This document shows, one piece after another, positions 8,185 to 16,472 of a stretch of 31,698 nucleotides of DNA. The number at the start of each line of letters is the position of its first letter. Position 1 is the stretch's first letter. Below the pieces are notes generated by a model. It worked only from the letters and a program-made list of their open reading frames with translations, was not told where the DNA came from and ran no database searches. Source of the stretch: an uncultured Treponema sp. (GTDB lineage Bacteria > Spirochaetota > Spirochaetia > Treponematales > Treponemataceae); NCBI GenBank assembly GCA_937923945.1, contig CALDWC010000044.1:1-31698 (forward strand), in the 5' to 3' direction. A program made the translations under genes and the position numbers.

Positions 8185-8384
8185 CGCGAAATTGCCGAAA
8201 ATAAAAAGCGAAGGTTTAATTTCGCGCAGAAATGCTGCGCCTCATTAAACGCCAAGTTTTGCTCGGCAAACCGGATTACAAAACTTGCAGATTCTAGTGC
8301 CGTTTTTCACTACCGTTGTGAAACGGCGGAAATTCAGCATACGCGGAAAGATGTTCCCTTTAATTGCTGAATTTATGAGGAAGG
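8185..8384 (+). promoter_or_regulatory. Hairpin-rich leader upstream of fapA; candidate structured RNA
   Basis: The 306-base gap between fliA and fapA has no gene and holds four consecutive hairpins. P1 is 8214-8250 (GTTTAAT-TTC-GCGCAG, loop, CTGCGC-CTC-ATTAAAC). P2 is 8253-8287 (CAAGTTTT/AAAACTTG). P3 is 8299-8327 (GCCGTTT..CAC/GTGAAACGGC). P4 is 8330-8374 (AAATTCAGCA/TGCTGAATTT). An alternative 9-bp pairing, CGCGAAATT (8185-8193) with AATTTCGCG (8218-8226), would break P1. P4 ends next to the ribosome binding site AGGAAGGA of fapA. The arrangement resembles a switchable leader; no known riboswitch class is recognised. Confidence 0.5.
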
Positions 8385-8390
8385 AATATC

Positions 8391-10355
8391 GTGGTACGAC
8401 TTGATACAATAAAAGAAAAATTGGCGGAGCTTTACGAAGAAGATAAATCCGCCGTTTTTGTGGAAGCCTCGGGAGCAACCCTTGAAGAAGCGATTAGCTC
8501 GGCTGCCATTCAACTCGACGTAAAGGTAAATGCAGTTGATTACGAGATTGTTCAACGGGGAAAATCGGGGTTTTTCGCGATTGTACCGACTGATTGGAAA
8601 ATCCTTGCCTACAAAAATAAAAACGCCGACAAACACGAAACTTCCGAACTTCTCGAAAATGCAACACTTGAAACGATTACCGAGGCGTTGCGGGAAGAAA
8701 ATGCGGACGGACAAGCGTTTATTTGCTGCTTTCCAATTGGTATTTTAGTAAAAGTTACCGCACCCGTCGGAAACGGTCGCAAAATAAAAATTGACGACGT
8801 TATTGAAAAATTTGAAGCGCGCAATTTGCCGGTGCCGGAAGAAAGCGTTTTGATGCCTATTGTAAAAGCGGCATCCGGCGAGTACAAACGGGTTGCGCCC
8901 TATAACCGAAATGCGGTGAATGACGCGACCATTACCGTAAACATCAGCGATGACGAAATGGAAGCGTATATTTATGTTATTCCGCCGGGACCGGGCGGGG
9001 CTGATGTTTCAGCCGATCAAATCGAATATTTTTTACAAAACAATCAAGTAAAATTCGGCTTTGACAGACAAAGGGCGCTTGATTTTCAAGATACGCCGGT
9101 GTACAAAACAGAGTATTTAATCGCAAGCGGGAAAAAACCTCAAAACGGACATGATGCATATATTCAATATAATTTTGAAACTGATCCCAACACCCTTCAG
9201 CTCAAAGAAGGTCAGGGCGGTCAAATTGATTTTCGCGATTTAAATTTAATCCAAAATGTGGTTGCAGGGCAGCCGCTTGCAAAAAAAATTCCGGCGGAGC
9301 GCGGCGTAAGCGGAACCACGGTTACCGGTCGCTACATGGATGCAAATAACGGCAAAGATATTCCGATTCCGATCGGAGAAAACACGGAACTTGCCGAAGA
9401 CGGATTAACGGTGTTAGCAACTATTAACGGGCATGTTCGGATATCGAAGAGTAGAATCACTGTCGAACCGATATTTGTCGTTGAAGGCAATGTTTCGCTC
9501 AAAACCGGAAACATTGAGTTTTTAGGCAGCGTTTTAGTTACCGGCAATGTCGATGACGACTTTTCCGTACGAGCTTCCGGTAATATCGAGATTAAAGGAA
9601 CCGTTGGTCGTTGCAATTTAGACTCCGAAGGTGATATTATCATCGGGCAGGGGGTTATCGGCAAAGAAGGCGGCAGCATTCGCTCGGAAAAATCGGTTTT
9701 GGCAAAATTTATCCAAAACGAAAAAATGGTTTTTGCCGGCGAAAATGTTATCGTTTCGGACGGTATTTTGAACTCCACGGTTATGGCGAATAAACGGATT
9801 ATATGCAGCGGACGCCGAGCCGATATTATCGGCGGAACATTGAGTGCAACCGAATTAATTGCCGCCCGAAATATCGGAAGTCCGACTGCGGGAAATGATA
9901 CGGTATTGAACGTCGGTTTTGATCCGAAAGCAAAAGCGCAATTGCATGTGCAGAATGAGCTTCTTGAAAATAATCAAAAAATGCTCAATGAAGTAAATCT
10001 TAATTTAAAGGTTCTCGAAGAGCAAAAAAAACGGCGCGGCGGTTTACAAGCCGACAAAGAAGAATTGCTGCAAAAATATGTAACGTCGAAGTTTACGATT
10101 GAAACGCAAATAAGTGAAGCGCAGCAAGAAATTGAAAAACTGAAAACCTATTTGGATACCATTAAAGCCGAAGGACGTGTTTCCGCTTCAGGTACCGTCT
10201 ACGCCGGTGTAACGATCAACATTAAAGACTTTACGGAAATTGTGCGAAGTGATTGCCGCATGACAACATTTTATTTGGAAAAAGGTTTAGTACGATACGG
10301 CAAATATGAAAAACCTGCTGTAACGGGAGGTCCAAGTGGGTATTCAACCAATTGA
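8391..10355 (+). CDS. fapA: FapA-family flagellar assembly protein (DUF342) with Jag_N-like N-terminus
   Basis: The 654-aa protein begins with a region (about residues 20-80; VEASGATLEEAISSAAIQL then GKSGFFAIVPTDWKI) that resembles the Jag_N domain of KhpB/Jag. The FapA family body follows: NLNLI-type and GVSGTTVTGRYM stretches near 285-325, then a repetitive, glycine-rich beta-helix (about 350-510, with GNIEFLGSVLVTGNVDDDF and GNIEIKGTVGRCN). A coiled coil (about 515-605) and a short C-terminal beta segment end the protein. In Vibrio, FapA affects FlhF localisation and flagellar assembly. Here it lies behind fliA and overlaps the next gene by 20 bases. Start: GTG at 8391 with AGGAAGGA 7 bases upstream; no nearby ATG fits as well. 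Confidence 0.88.
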   Translation: MVRLDTIKEKLAELYEEDKSAVFVEASGATLEEAISSAAIQLDVKVNAVDYEIVQRGKSGFFAIVPTDWKILAYKNKNADKHETSELLENATLETITEALREENADGQAFICCFPIGILVKVTAPVGNGRKIKIDDVIEKFEARNLPVPEESVLMPIVKAASGEYKRVAPYNRNAVNDATITVNISDDEMEAYIYVIPPGPGGADVSADQIEYFLQNNQVKFGFDRQRALDFQDTPVYKTEYLIASGKKPQNGHDAYIQYNFETDPNTLQLKEGQGGQIDFRDLNLIQNVVAGQPLAKKIPAERGVSGTTVTGRYMDANNGKDIPIPIGENTELAEDGLTVLATINGHVRISKSRITVEPIFVVEGNVSLKTGNIEFLGSVLVTGNVDDDFSVRASGNIEIKGTVGRCNLDSEGDIIIGQGVIGKEGGSIRSEKSVLAKFIQNEKMVFAGENVIVSDGILNSTVMANKRIICSGRRADIIGGTLSATELIAARNIGSPTAGNDTVLNVGFDPKAKAQLHVQNELLENNQKMLNEVNLNLKVLEEQKKRRGGLQADKEELLQKYVTSKFTIETQISEAQQEIEKLKTYLDTIKAEGRVSASGTVYAGVTINIKDFTEIVRSDCRMTTFYLEKGLVRYGKYEKPAVTGGPSGYSTN

Positions 10356-10656
10356 TTTACAGACACTTTATACACAGATGGAAAAAGTCGGCAAACAAGT
10401 CGCCGGCGAACAAAAAGCAAAGGAAGAAGAAAATGTCAAGCAGGCGGAAACTTTTAACCGCGAGTTGATCGAACGGAAAACTGCCGTGCAAGAAATGAAT
10501 GAATCCGGCAAAATTAACGTCAATAAAGACGGACACAGCGGGACTGCGCCGCAAAATCAGAAACCTCAAAAAACGGCAAAACCTGATACAAAAGATACCG
10601 CTGATGATTATTTTACCGATCCCGAACTCGGAAGGAAGATTGATTTTTCAGGATGA
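10336..10656 (+). CDS. 106-aa hydrophilic protein of the fliA-fapA operon, unknown function
   Basis: It starts at GTG 10336, inside the 3' end of fapA, with a strong GGGAGGT 5 bases upstream, and ends in an ATGA overlap with the next gene. It is therefore tightly coupled on both sides. The protein is charged. A helical region rich in K, E and Q (about residues 8-55) is followed by a disordered Lys/Pro/Gln/Thr-rich stretch, and the C-terminus reads DDYFTDPELGRKIDFSG. There is no signal peptide or membrane helix. I do not recognise a domain; the context suggests a flagellar or motility-related role. Confidence 0.82.
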   Translation: MGIQPIDLQTLYTQMEKVGKQVAGEQKAKEEENVKQAETFNRELIERKTAVQEMNESGKINVNKDGHSGTAPQNQKPQKTAKPDTKDTADDYFTDPELGRKIDFSG

Positions 10657-11156
10657 ACACCGTTGCGATTATTTTACTTTTTTTTAATCTCGGATTAATG
10701 GCGGTTTTGTTTTTTGTAACGAAGCGCAATTTTTCGCAAAACAAATACGCGGAAAATATGCGGACTGAAGTTTCAAAACTCATCGGCGATATACAATTTC
10801 AAACGGAAACCTGTGTCCGCGTTTTGGAAGACGCCATTGCACGGGCAAATGAAACCGTCAAAGCTGCCGAAAACCGCTTGGAAATTATCAACAAGGAATT
10901 GGCAAAACAAAAAAGCGAAGTCGTGGTTTTAGATTCGCTGATGTCCGATAATTCTGAAAAAGTTAAAAACGAAAAAAAAGCGAAGCAAGAAGAAGCGATT
11001 AAAATTTACACGGATAATCCCGCTGTGATAAAAAAACTATCCACCGATCAAGTATTGCAGTTGCATCGAGAAGGCGCTAGTGTTTCTGAAATTTCACAAA
11101 AAACCGGTATTCCCGCCGGCGAAGTTTCGCTGATTATTTCCTTGGCGGAGCGATAG
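10653..11156 (+). CDS. SwrB/DUF6115-like membrane protein with coiled coil
   Basis: The 167-aa protein has an N-terminal membrane helix (about residues 4-22), a long coiled coil (about 38-120), and a C-terminal helix-turn-helix-like end. That end carries VLQLHREGASVSEISQKTG followed by IPAGEVSLIISLAER. This pattern (membrane helix, coiled coil, hydrophobic G-x-S-x-x-E-I motif, GEV-x-L-I-I-x-L) matches the DUF6115 group that includes B. subtilis SwrB/YlxL. SwrB lies directly after sigD in the fla/che operon and promotes activation of flagellar type III export. Here the gene also follows a sigma-28 gene, two genes on, which supports an analogous role. Assignment to the family is from pattern only. 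Confidence 0.78.
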   Translation: MNTVAIILLFFNLGLMAVLFFVTKRNFSQNKYAENMRTEVSKLIGDIQFQTETCVRVLEDAIARANETVKAAENRLEIINKELAKQKSEVVVLDSLMSDNSEKVKNEKKAKQEEAIKIYTDNPAVIKKLSTDQVLQLHREGASVSEISQKTGIPAGEVSLIISLAER

Positions 11157-11159
11157 AAG

Positions 11160-11240
11160 AAGCGCTGATTAATTCAATCATGAATTGAGGGCATCTCTCA
11201 AACCTCGGGTTAGATTTTTAGAGACTACTTTTCAGCGCCC
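11160..11240. repeat. Dispersed palindromic repeat, long form, at the operon end
   Basis: Outer arms AGCGCTGA and TCAGCGC close the element, and inner arms TCTCTCAAA and TTTTAGAGA pair within it. The left part CTGATTAATTCAATC..GAATTGAGGG is nearly identical to the copy at 21507. It lies between the end of the fliA-fapA operon and the end of a convergent transporter gene, so it could terminate from both sides. Confidence 0.7.
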
Positions 11241-11295
11241 ACTTTAACACCGGTCTTTATCTACCTATAGTCGCTTACTATATAAGCATCAACTG

Positions 11296-12603
11296 TCAAG
11301 CACCGAAAAATAACGGGACGAGAAATGAAGCTAACAAGATAATAAAAGCACCGCCGAGCCGTGATGATATTTGAGCAAAGGGCATTAACTCCATACGTTT
11401 AGCGGCAGTGAGCACCGCAACATCTCCGGTACCGCCCATATTTGCCATACAAAGCCCGGCGGTGATTGCAGCTTCAATCGGATAAAATCCAACCAGTTTA
11501 CCGATCACTGCGGAGCCGATAATTGCTCCCATAATAACCAATACAACAAGAACCAAATACGCCCAAGAGAATGCACCGATAATATCACCTAAGTTTGTAT
11601 ACGCGATACCAATTCCGACTAAAAGAGCTGAGGTAAAATTTGTTGCCGTAAATTTATACCATGATGAACAGGCTTTTTCAAACGGTTCCGGCAAAAGGTT
11701 TAAAACTTTCACGATAGCAACACTGATTATCATCCAAGCGTATGTATGGATGTCAATATGTATGAGTTTTAGAAGTTCCGCAACTAATTTTCCCCACGCA
11801 AAAAAAGCAGTTGTAATGACAATCGCCGTTCCGAAATCGCTCAATTTCATACCTTCGGTTTTTTCAGAATCATCGGGAACTGAAAAATTACCCGTTACCA
11901 TTAACCGTCCATTACCGGTCAACGATGGTCTCGCTTTTCCTAACTTATTCAATAATCCACCCGCAACGATTGCAAGGGCATTTCCCAGTGCAACGGCAGG
12001 GACTAGCTTTGAAAGAATTTGTTCCGGTGAAACAGCGAGGGCAGAAGAAAACACCTGTGCAATCGGCACCGCTCCGGCACCCATTCCACCACCCATAATC
12101 GGGATACCGATATATGCTATCGCTTCTGCCGGTTTTATGCCAAATAACGGTGCGCCGGCTGCAACGAAAATGAGGGCAAATGCAACCGCGCCGATTATGC
12201 AAGGAAAGTAACGTATCGCCGCTTTGACGAGTAAGTCACGATTCATTCCAAGAATTGAACCGGTAATTAATGCTGCAATATAAAAATCCAAAAACCCGCC
12301 GCTTTTCATAAAGGTTGAAACATTTTTTACAATTGCATCGGGTAGAATCCGATAATACGATAAAGCACACGATACAAAAATAATAACAATAGGTCCGCCA
12401 CCGAGAAATGTTTTGATAATCGGGGTATTATCACCGATAATGTTCAGTACTTCACCCAGTACCATCATCAAAAGCAATGCACCAATCATTCCACCCGGCA
12501 TTTTATTCCAACAAACACCGGCAATTACGATTGCCGCAATAATACAAAACAATGCTATAGGCATCCCAAGAATGTTATACTTGTTTTTATGTAAATCATT
12601 CAT
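11296..12603 (-). CDS. 2-hydroxycarboxylate transporter (2HCT family; citrate/malate-type symporter)
   Basis: The 435-aa integral membrane protein has the 2HCT family marks. There are two glycine-rich re-entrant motifs, GGGMGAGAVPIAQ (about residues 162-174) and NMGGTGDVAVLTAAKRM (near residue 400), each in one half of the inverted fold. The early stretch GEVLNIIGDNTPIIKTFLGGG is also typical. Characterised members (CitS, CimH, MaeN, MleP) move citrate, malate or lactate, usually with Na+ or H+. The substrate here cannot be read from sequence. The start ATG has AGAGGAG upstream at good spacing. It is divergent from a chemoreceptor gene across a 307-base gap, so taxis and uptake of the same organic acid may be linked. 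Confidence 0.9.
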   Translation of the reverse strand: MNDLHKNKYNILGMPIALFCIIAAIVIAGVCWNKMPGGMIGALLLMMVLGEVLNIIGDNTPIIKTFLGGGPIVIIFVSCALSYYRILPDAIVKNVSTFMKSGGFLDFYIAALITGSILGMNRDLLVKAAIRYFPCIIGAVAFALIFVAAGAPLFGIKPAEAIAYIGIPIMGGGMGAGAVPIAQVFSSALAVSPEQILSKLVPAVALGNALAIVAGGLLNKLGKARPSLTGNGRLMVTGNFSVPDDSEKTEGMKLSDFGTAIVITTAFFAWGKLVAELLKLIHIDIHTYAWMIISVAIVKVLNLLPEPFEKACSSWYKFTATNFTSALLVGIGIAYTNLGDIIGAFSWAYLVLVVLVIMGAIIGSAVIGKLVGFYPIEAAITAGLCMANMGGTGDVAVLTAAKRMELMPFAQISSRLGGAFIILLASFLVPLFFGA

Positions 12604-12677
12604 ACTAAAAACTCCTCTTTTGATGTCGCAAAGAATACTATTTTTTACTTTTTTAGTCTACAGTAATTTTCTTTTTT

Positions 12678-12709
12678 AAATCGGATGTTCAAACGTAAAT
12701 CGGAGTTCA
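12678..12709. repeat. Pair of direct repeats in the transporter/chemoreceptor divergent region
   Basis: AAATCGGATGTTCA (12678-12691) and AAATCGGAGTTCA (12697-12709) lie 19 bases apart, start to start, about two helical turns. They could be an operator for a regulator of the divergent genes; no known binding site is recognised. Confidence 0.35.
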
Positions 12710-12775
12710 TAAAAAAGATACGTATGGTATAAAAATATAAGGACAATACTACTCGAAATTGATTATTAATTGAAA

Positions 12776-12821
12776 AAGTGCGGGCAAAGCACTTGATTTT
12801 TTTTCTATATTATAACATAAT
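12776..12821 (+). promoter_or_regulatory. Promoter of the chemoreceptor gene overlapping a terminator-like hairpin
   Basis: TTGATT (12793-12798), 17-bp spacer, CATAAT (12816-12821). The -35 overlaps a small hairpin AAGTGC/GCACTT (12776-12794) followed by a run of eight T, which looks like an intrinsic terminator. No sigma-28 consensus is seen before this chemotaxis gene. Confidence 0.4.
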
Positions 12822-12840
12822 GTAAAATAGTTCAAGCGAA

Positions 12841-12870
12841 CACAAAAACCTTCACTAAGTTTTTTGTGAT
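12841..12870 (+). other. Hairpin in the chemoreceptor mRNA leader
   Basis: Arms CACAAAAA and TTTTTGTG pair around a 10-12 base loop, about 40 bases before the start codon and upstream of the AGAGG ribosome binding site. The rest of the 307-base gap between the divergent genes shows no reading frame. Confidence 0.35.
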
Positions 12871-12910
12871 CAAATTAACACCATACTAGTAATAAAAGAG
12901 GTAATATAAT

Positions 12911-15025
12911 ATGGGCCGTGGTAAAGGTTTTTCAATTCGGTTTCAACAGACAGTCTTTTTCGGTTTACTTTTTCTTGTTTCAATTGTTGGGATTAGTACC
13001 GTGCTTATCATTCGGTTGCAGAATACGCTGCGCCGTGGTGCAAATAAAAACCTCGAAACGATTGCGGAAAATCAAGCGCTCTTGTTTGAAGAACGGTTTA
13101 TAAAACAGCAAAGATTGTATGCGGAAATTATGAGCCGTAGAACTGTTGTTTCCGATCCGGAAACTTCCGTATGGGATAAAATTCAAGATGTGCAAAACGA
13201 GCTTTCTCTCAATACGGATAAAGGCTGGAACCGATTAGCAATAGCTGATACGAACGGCGAAGGATTTCGTACGGACGGTACGGTCATGCATGCACAAAAA
13301 TTTGAGTGGTTTTTGGCGAATATCAAAGGGAACTTCCATTTTATGGCACCATACTTATCATATAAAAATCAAAAGCTCGTATGTACTATGGGTGTCCCGA
13401 TTTACAGCAGTAAAGATAAAAAAATAATTGGAGCTCTTGCCGTTGTATATGACGGATTACGAATTTCACGTGCAGTTGCTGATGTAAAATTCGGGAAAAC
13501 CGGATTCGTGTATATGCTGAACACGGATGGCAGAACGATTTCCCATCAAGATGATACTATTGTTAAGGAACACACGAATAGGTATGAAGCCGCAAAAGAA
13601 AAACCTGAACTGAAAAGTATCGGCGATTTTGAACATCAAGCAGTAACTGAGATGAAAACCGGTATCGGGACATTTACGCTGGATAATGTAAAAAAACTTG
13701 CAGCATATTCTAAAGTGCCTTCGATGGGCTGGACAATGATTTCCGTTATCGATTACGACGAAGTTTTCGGTCCGATTAATGCATTGATACGGAACATTGT
13801 TATTGTTGAACTTGCGGTGATACTCGCGGTGTTGCTTATCATTTTCTTTCTTTCTTCACGATTGAGCGCTCCGATTAAAGAAGCCTCTGATGCTATGAAA
13901 AATATTTCAGAAGGCGATGGCGACTTAACAAGCCGTCTGCATCTAAAAGGGTCGAGTGAAATTATGCAATTAGCCGATTATTTCAATAAAACTATCGAAA
14001 AAATACAATATACAATTTTAAACATCTGTGAGAATTCCCGTCAAATTCAAGAAATCGGCTCGAATCTTTCAAGCAACATGACCGAAACTGCAACTACTAT
14101 TAATCAAATCAGTACAAATATTGCAAGCGTTAAAGGACAAGCGATGACGCAAGCGGCAAGTGTTAGTGAAACAAGTGCCACGATGGAAGAAATTATCCAC
14201 ACGATAAAAAACCTAAATGGCAGCATCGAAATTCAAGCAAGATCAGTTGCAAGCTCATCTTCAGTCATTGAAAAAATGGTAGAAAATATTGTTTCGATTA
14301 CAAAATCAATTGAAAAGGCGAACGAGGCGACTGATAGTTTGGATATAGCCACCGACGAAGGAAAGGCGGCAGTCGGATTTTCTAACGATATTGTCAAGCA
14401 AATTTTGGAAGAATCCGGATCTCTTATTGAAGCAAGCAATGTCATTCAAAGCATTGCAAGTCAGACAAACCTTCTCGCAATGAATGCCGCTATTGAGGCA
14501 GCTCATGCCGGAGAATCCGGAAAAGGTTTTGCAGTTGTTGCTGATGAAATTCGAAAACTTGCCGAAGAATCTTCGGTGCAAGGCAAAACAATTACGAGCG
14601 CCTTAAAAAGGCTCGGGAGCGAAATTGTTGAACTGAATGCTAAATCGGCAGCAGTATCTGAAAAGTTTGATGTGATAGCAAATCTTTCCGTTGCCGTAAA
14701 AGATTCGGAAAATACATTAGGGGCAGCAATGCGAGAACAGGAAAACGGAAGCCGTGAAGTACTCGAAGCGATAAGAAGTATCAATGCAGTAACTTCCGAA
14801 GTAAAAGAAGGTTCTGCAGAAATGCTTCGCGGCGGCGAACAAGTCGCGCAAGAGATGCGAAAGCTGGATGACTTAACGCGCATTGTCAGCGAACGAATGA
14901 ATGAAATGGCAACAGGTGCCGTCCAAATCAATAACGCTATACAGGAAGTAAACGAAATGACGCGGTACAATAAACAGGCGGTTGAAAACTTAAATACTGA
15001 AGTTGGAAAGTTCAAAGCGGAATAA
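12911..15025 (+). CDS. Methyl-accepting chemotaxis protein with periplasmic dCache-type sensor
   Basis: The 704-aa protein has a first membrane helix (about residues 14-35) and a periplasmic region of about 255 residues with the two-lobed Cache pattern, including GVPIYSSKDKKIIGALAVVYDG and GKTGFVYMLNTDGRTISH. A second membrane helix (about 292-315), a HAMP domain (about 316-370) and a long signalling hairpin follow. The conserved tip is at residues 515-552 (NLLAMNAAIEAAHAGESGKG then FAVVADEIRKLAEE). It would report ligand binding to CheA/CheW. There is no CheR-binding pentapeptide at the C-terminus (FKAE). Start: AAAGAGGTAATATAAT before the ATG. The divergent 2HCT transporter hints at an organic-acid ligand. 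Confidence 0.94.
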   Translation: MGRGKGFSIRFQQTVFFGLLFLVSIVGISTVLIIRLQNTLRRGANKNLETIAENQALLFEERFIKQQRLYAEIMSRRTVVSDPETSVWDKIQDVQNELSLNTDKGWNRLAIADTNGEGFRTDGTVMHAQKFEWFLANIKGNFHFMAPYLSYKNQKLVCTMGVPIYSSKDKKIIGALAVVYDGLRISRAVADVKFGKTGFVYMLNTDGRTISHQDDTIVKEHTNRYEAAKEKPELKSIGDFEHQAVTEMKTGIGTFTLDNVKKLAAYSKVPSMGWTMISVIDYDEVFGPINALIRNIVIVELAVILAVLLIIFFLSSRLSAPIKEASDAMKNISEGDGDLTSRLHLKGSSEIMQLADYFNKTIEKIQYTILNICENSRQIQEIGSNLSSNMTETATTINQISTNIASVKGQAMTQAASVSETSATMEEIIHTIKNLNGSIEIQARSVASSSSVIEKMVENIVSITKSIEKANEATDSLDIATDEGKAAVGFSNDIVKQILEESGSLIEASNVIQSIASQTNLLAMNAAIEAAHAGESGKGFAVVADEIRKLAEESSVQGKTITSALKRLGSEIVELNAKSAAVSEKFDVIANLSVAVKDSENTLGAAMREQENGSREVLEAIRSINAVTSEVKEGSAEMLRGGEQVAQEMRKLDDLTRIVSERMNEMATGAVQINNAIQEVNEMTRYNKQAVENLNTEVGKFKAE

Positions 15026-15076
15026 ATGTTTTGCTAAGCGGGAAAATTCAGTATCAGTAAAACTCGAAAGCGTATT

Positions 15077-15102
15077 CTGTGCTCGACTTCGTGTCAGCAC
15101 AG
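15077..15102. terminator. Bidirectional terminator between chemoreceptor and FMN-binding genes
   Basis: Arms CTGTGCT (15077-15083) and AGCACAG (15096-15102) pair perfectly around a 12-base loop. It lies between two convergent genes. Confidence 0.5.
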
Positions 15103-15110
15103 AAGTACTG

Positions 15111-15437
15111 CTACCGCGCAGCTTTTTTCAGTGCGTTGTTTACTGCTTGTAAAACTCCGCGGCTTGTGTCGGTTGCACCGCTGATGGTGTCTACTTCGGT
15201 TGAGTTTCCCCGAACGATGGCAGACGGCAATTTTGCAAAAACTTCATCGCTGATCCCCGGCGTGTCGGTATATTCTAAAATATTCACACGTGAAATTTTA
15301 CCTTTCACGATCACCACTTCAACTTTTATTGAACCCGAATGACCGGCGCCGACATCGGTATATGTTCCGTCGCGGTAGTGTACTCCCGAACAGGAAATCA
15401 AAAATACCGCGAGCAGTAATCCCCATAATTTTTTCAT
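15111..15437 (-). CDS. FMN-binding domain lipoprotein
   Basis: The 108-aa precursor has a lipoprotein signal peptide with lipobox LISC and acylated Cys16. The rest is a minimal FMN-binding domain. The covalent flavinylation motif DTISGATDTS is complete (SGAT at residues 86-89); in NqrC-type proteins the FMN is joined to this threonine by an ApbE/Ftp flavin transferase. The product would be a one-electron carrier tethered to the membrane. It lies 33 bases behind the PflX-type gene with an AGGAT ribosome binding site and is probably the last gene of a three-gene operon. Redox partners are not visible here. Confidence 0.9.
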   Translation of the reverse strand: MKKLWGLLLAVFLISCSGVHYRDGTYTDVGAGHSGSIKVEVVIVKGKISRVNILEYTDTPGISDEVFAKLPSAIVRGNSTEVDTISGATDTSRGVLQAVNNALKKAAR

Positions 15438-15470
15438 AATAAATCCTATTATCCTTATTTAATTGTACGC

Positions 15471-16472
15471 TCACACAAAACCGTTCGCATAGTGCCAAAT
15501 CGGTTTTGAAAGTTTCGACGAAAACGTTTGTACCCTCGAAAAATCGGGAAGCCATGAATAATCCGGTTCGAGTTCCTGATAAAAACCGTCGTCGATGTCG
15601 AGTTCCGTCAAAAATTTTCTCAAAGCTTCGTCTTCGTGCGATTCGAGCAGTCGATTTTCAAATGCCGTAATTTTATCAAACTTTTTATTATTTTTCACCG
15701 GAGTATACTGCGTCATCAACGAAAGCAGGGCATTCTTTTTCACTTGTTGTGCAAACCACTGCAGTACGCGAAAACTGTCGGGTAAACTTTCAGGCAGCGC
15801 CAAATGCCGCACAATAACTCCCGAAAGCAACTTCTGTGCTTTGTTTCCGCTTCCGTTCAAGTCTTTTTCCGCCGTTTCAAAACGCAAAGGACTTTGTTCA
15901 CACATTGCAAGAATCGCCTCTTGTGCCATTTCAACGTAATCGGGAGCGTTAAAAACATTGCAGGCGGTATGCACATCAAACGTTTTTATGTCGGCAAGCC
16001 AGATGTCAACCGTCCCCGCTAAAGCCCGTACCGTTTCGGGTGTTTCATAGCTCGAAGTGTTCCAAACAACCGGCAGCGTACACCCGTTTTTCCGTGCCGC
16101 CGCAATGTACTGTTTCAGTAAAAATGCCTGATGAGTGCCGGTAACTATATTTAAGTTTTCGGCGCCGGCGGCTTGGAGCCGCAGCACGATTTCAACAAAT
16201 TCCGCTTCGCTGACGATACGCCCCATACCTTCCTGTGATACTTGGTAGTTTTGACAAAATGCGCATTGCAAGTTGCAGCCCGTTACGAAAACGGTTCCCG
16301 AGCCGCCTTTGCAGGTCAGTACCGGTTCTTCGCCGAAGTGGAGTCCCGCCCACGCAAGTTTTAACTGTGCGCCTTCGCCGCAAAGCCCAGTGCGTTCAAA
16401 GCGGTTTACGCCGCAACGGTGCGGGCACATCGTACATACGCGGTACCGAGTTTCTACCTCGTTCACATCCAT
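15471..16472 (-). CDS. PflX-type radical SAM protein (pyruvate formate-lyase activating enzyme homologue)
   Basis: The 333-aa protein carries the radical SAM cluster motif CNLQCAFC at residues 66-73 inside GTVFVTGCNLQCAFCQNY. A cysteine-rich N-terminus (C13, C16, C20, C31; CTMCPHRCGVNR, then GLCGEG) precedes it, as is typical of the PflX group. Radical SAM chemistry is therefore nearly certain, but the substrate of PflX proteins is unknown. The spacing differs from true PflA, and no formate lyase gene is near. Its ATG overlaps the stop of the preceding 119-aa gene by one base, and an FMN-binding lipoprotein follows, suggesting a shared redox-related task. Confidence 0.9.
   Translation of the reverse strand: MDVNEVETRYRVCTMCPHRCGVNRFERTGLCGEGAQLKLAWAGLHFGEEPVLTCKGGSGTVFVTGCNLQCAFCQNYQVSQEGMGRIVSEAEFVEIVLRLQAAGAENLNIVTGTHQAFLLKQYIAAARKNGCTLPVVWNTSSYETPETVRALAGTVDIWLADIKTFDVHTACNVFNAPDYVEMAQEAILAMCEQSPLRFETAEKDLNGSGNKAQKLLSGVIVRHLALPESLPDSFRVLQWFAQQVKKNALLSLMTQYTPVKNNKKFDKITAFENRLLESHEDEALRKFLTELDIDDGFYQELEPDYSWLPDFSRVQTFSSKLSKPIWHYANGFV

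Noticed and set aside
14503..15015. 170-aa open frame on the minus strand opposite the chemoreceptor C-terminal region
   Set aside because: It mirrors a regular coiled-coil coding sequence, has no ribosome binding site, and its composition (Ser/Phe/Ala-rich) is that of an antisense shadow.
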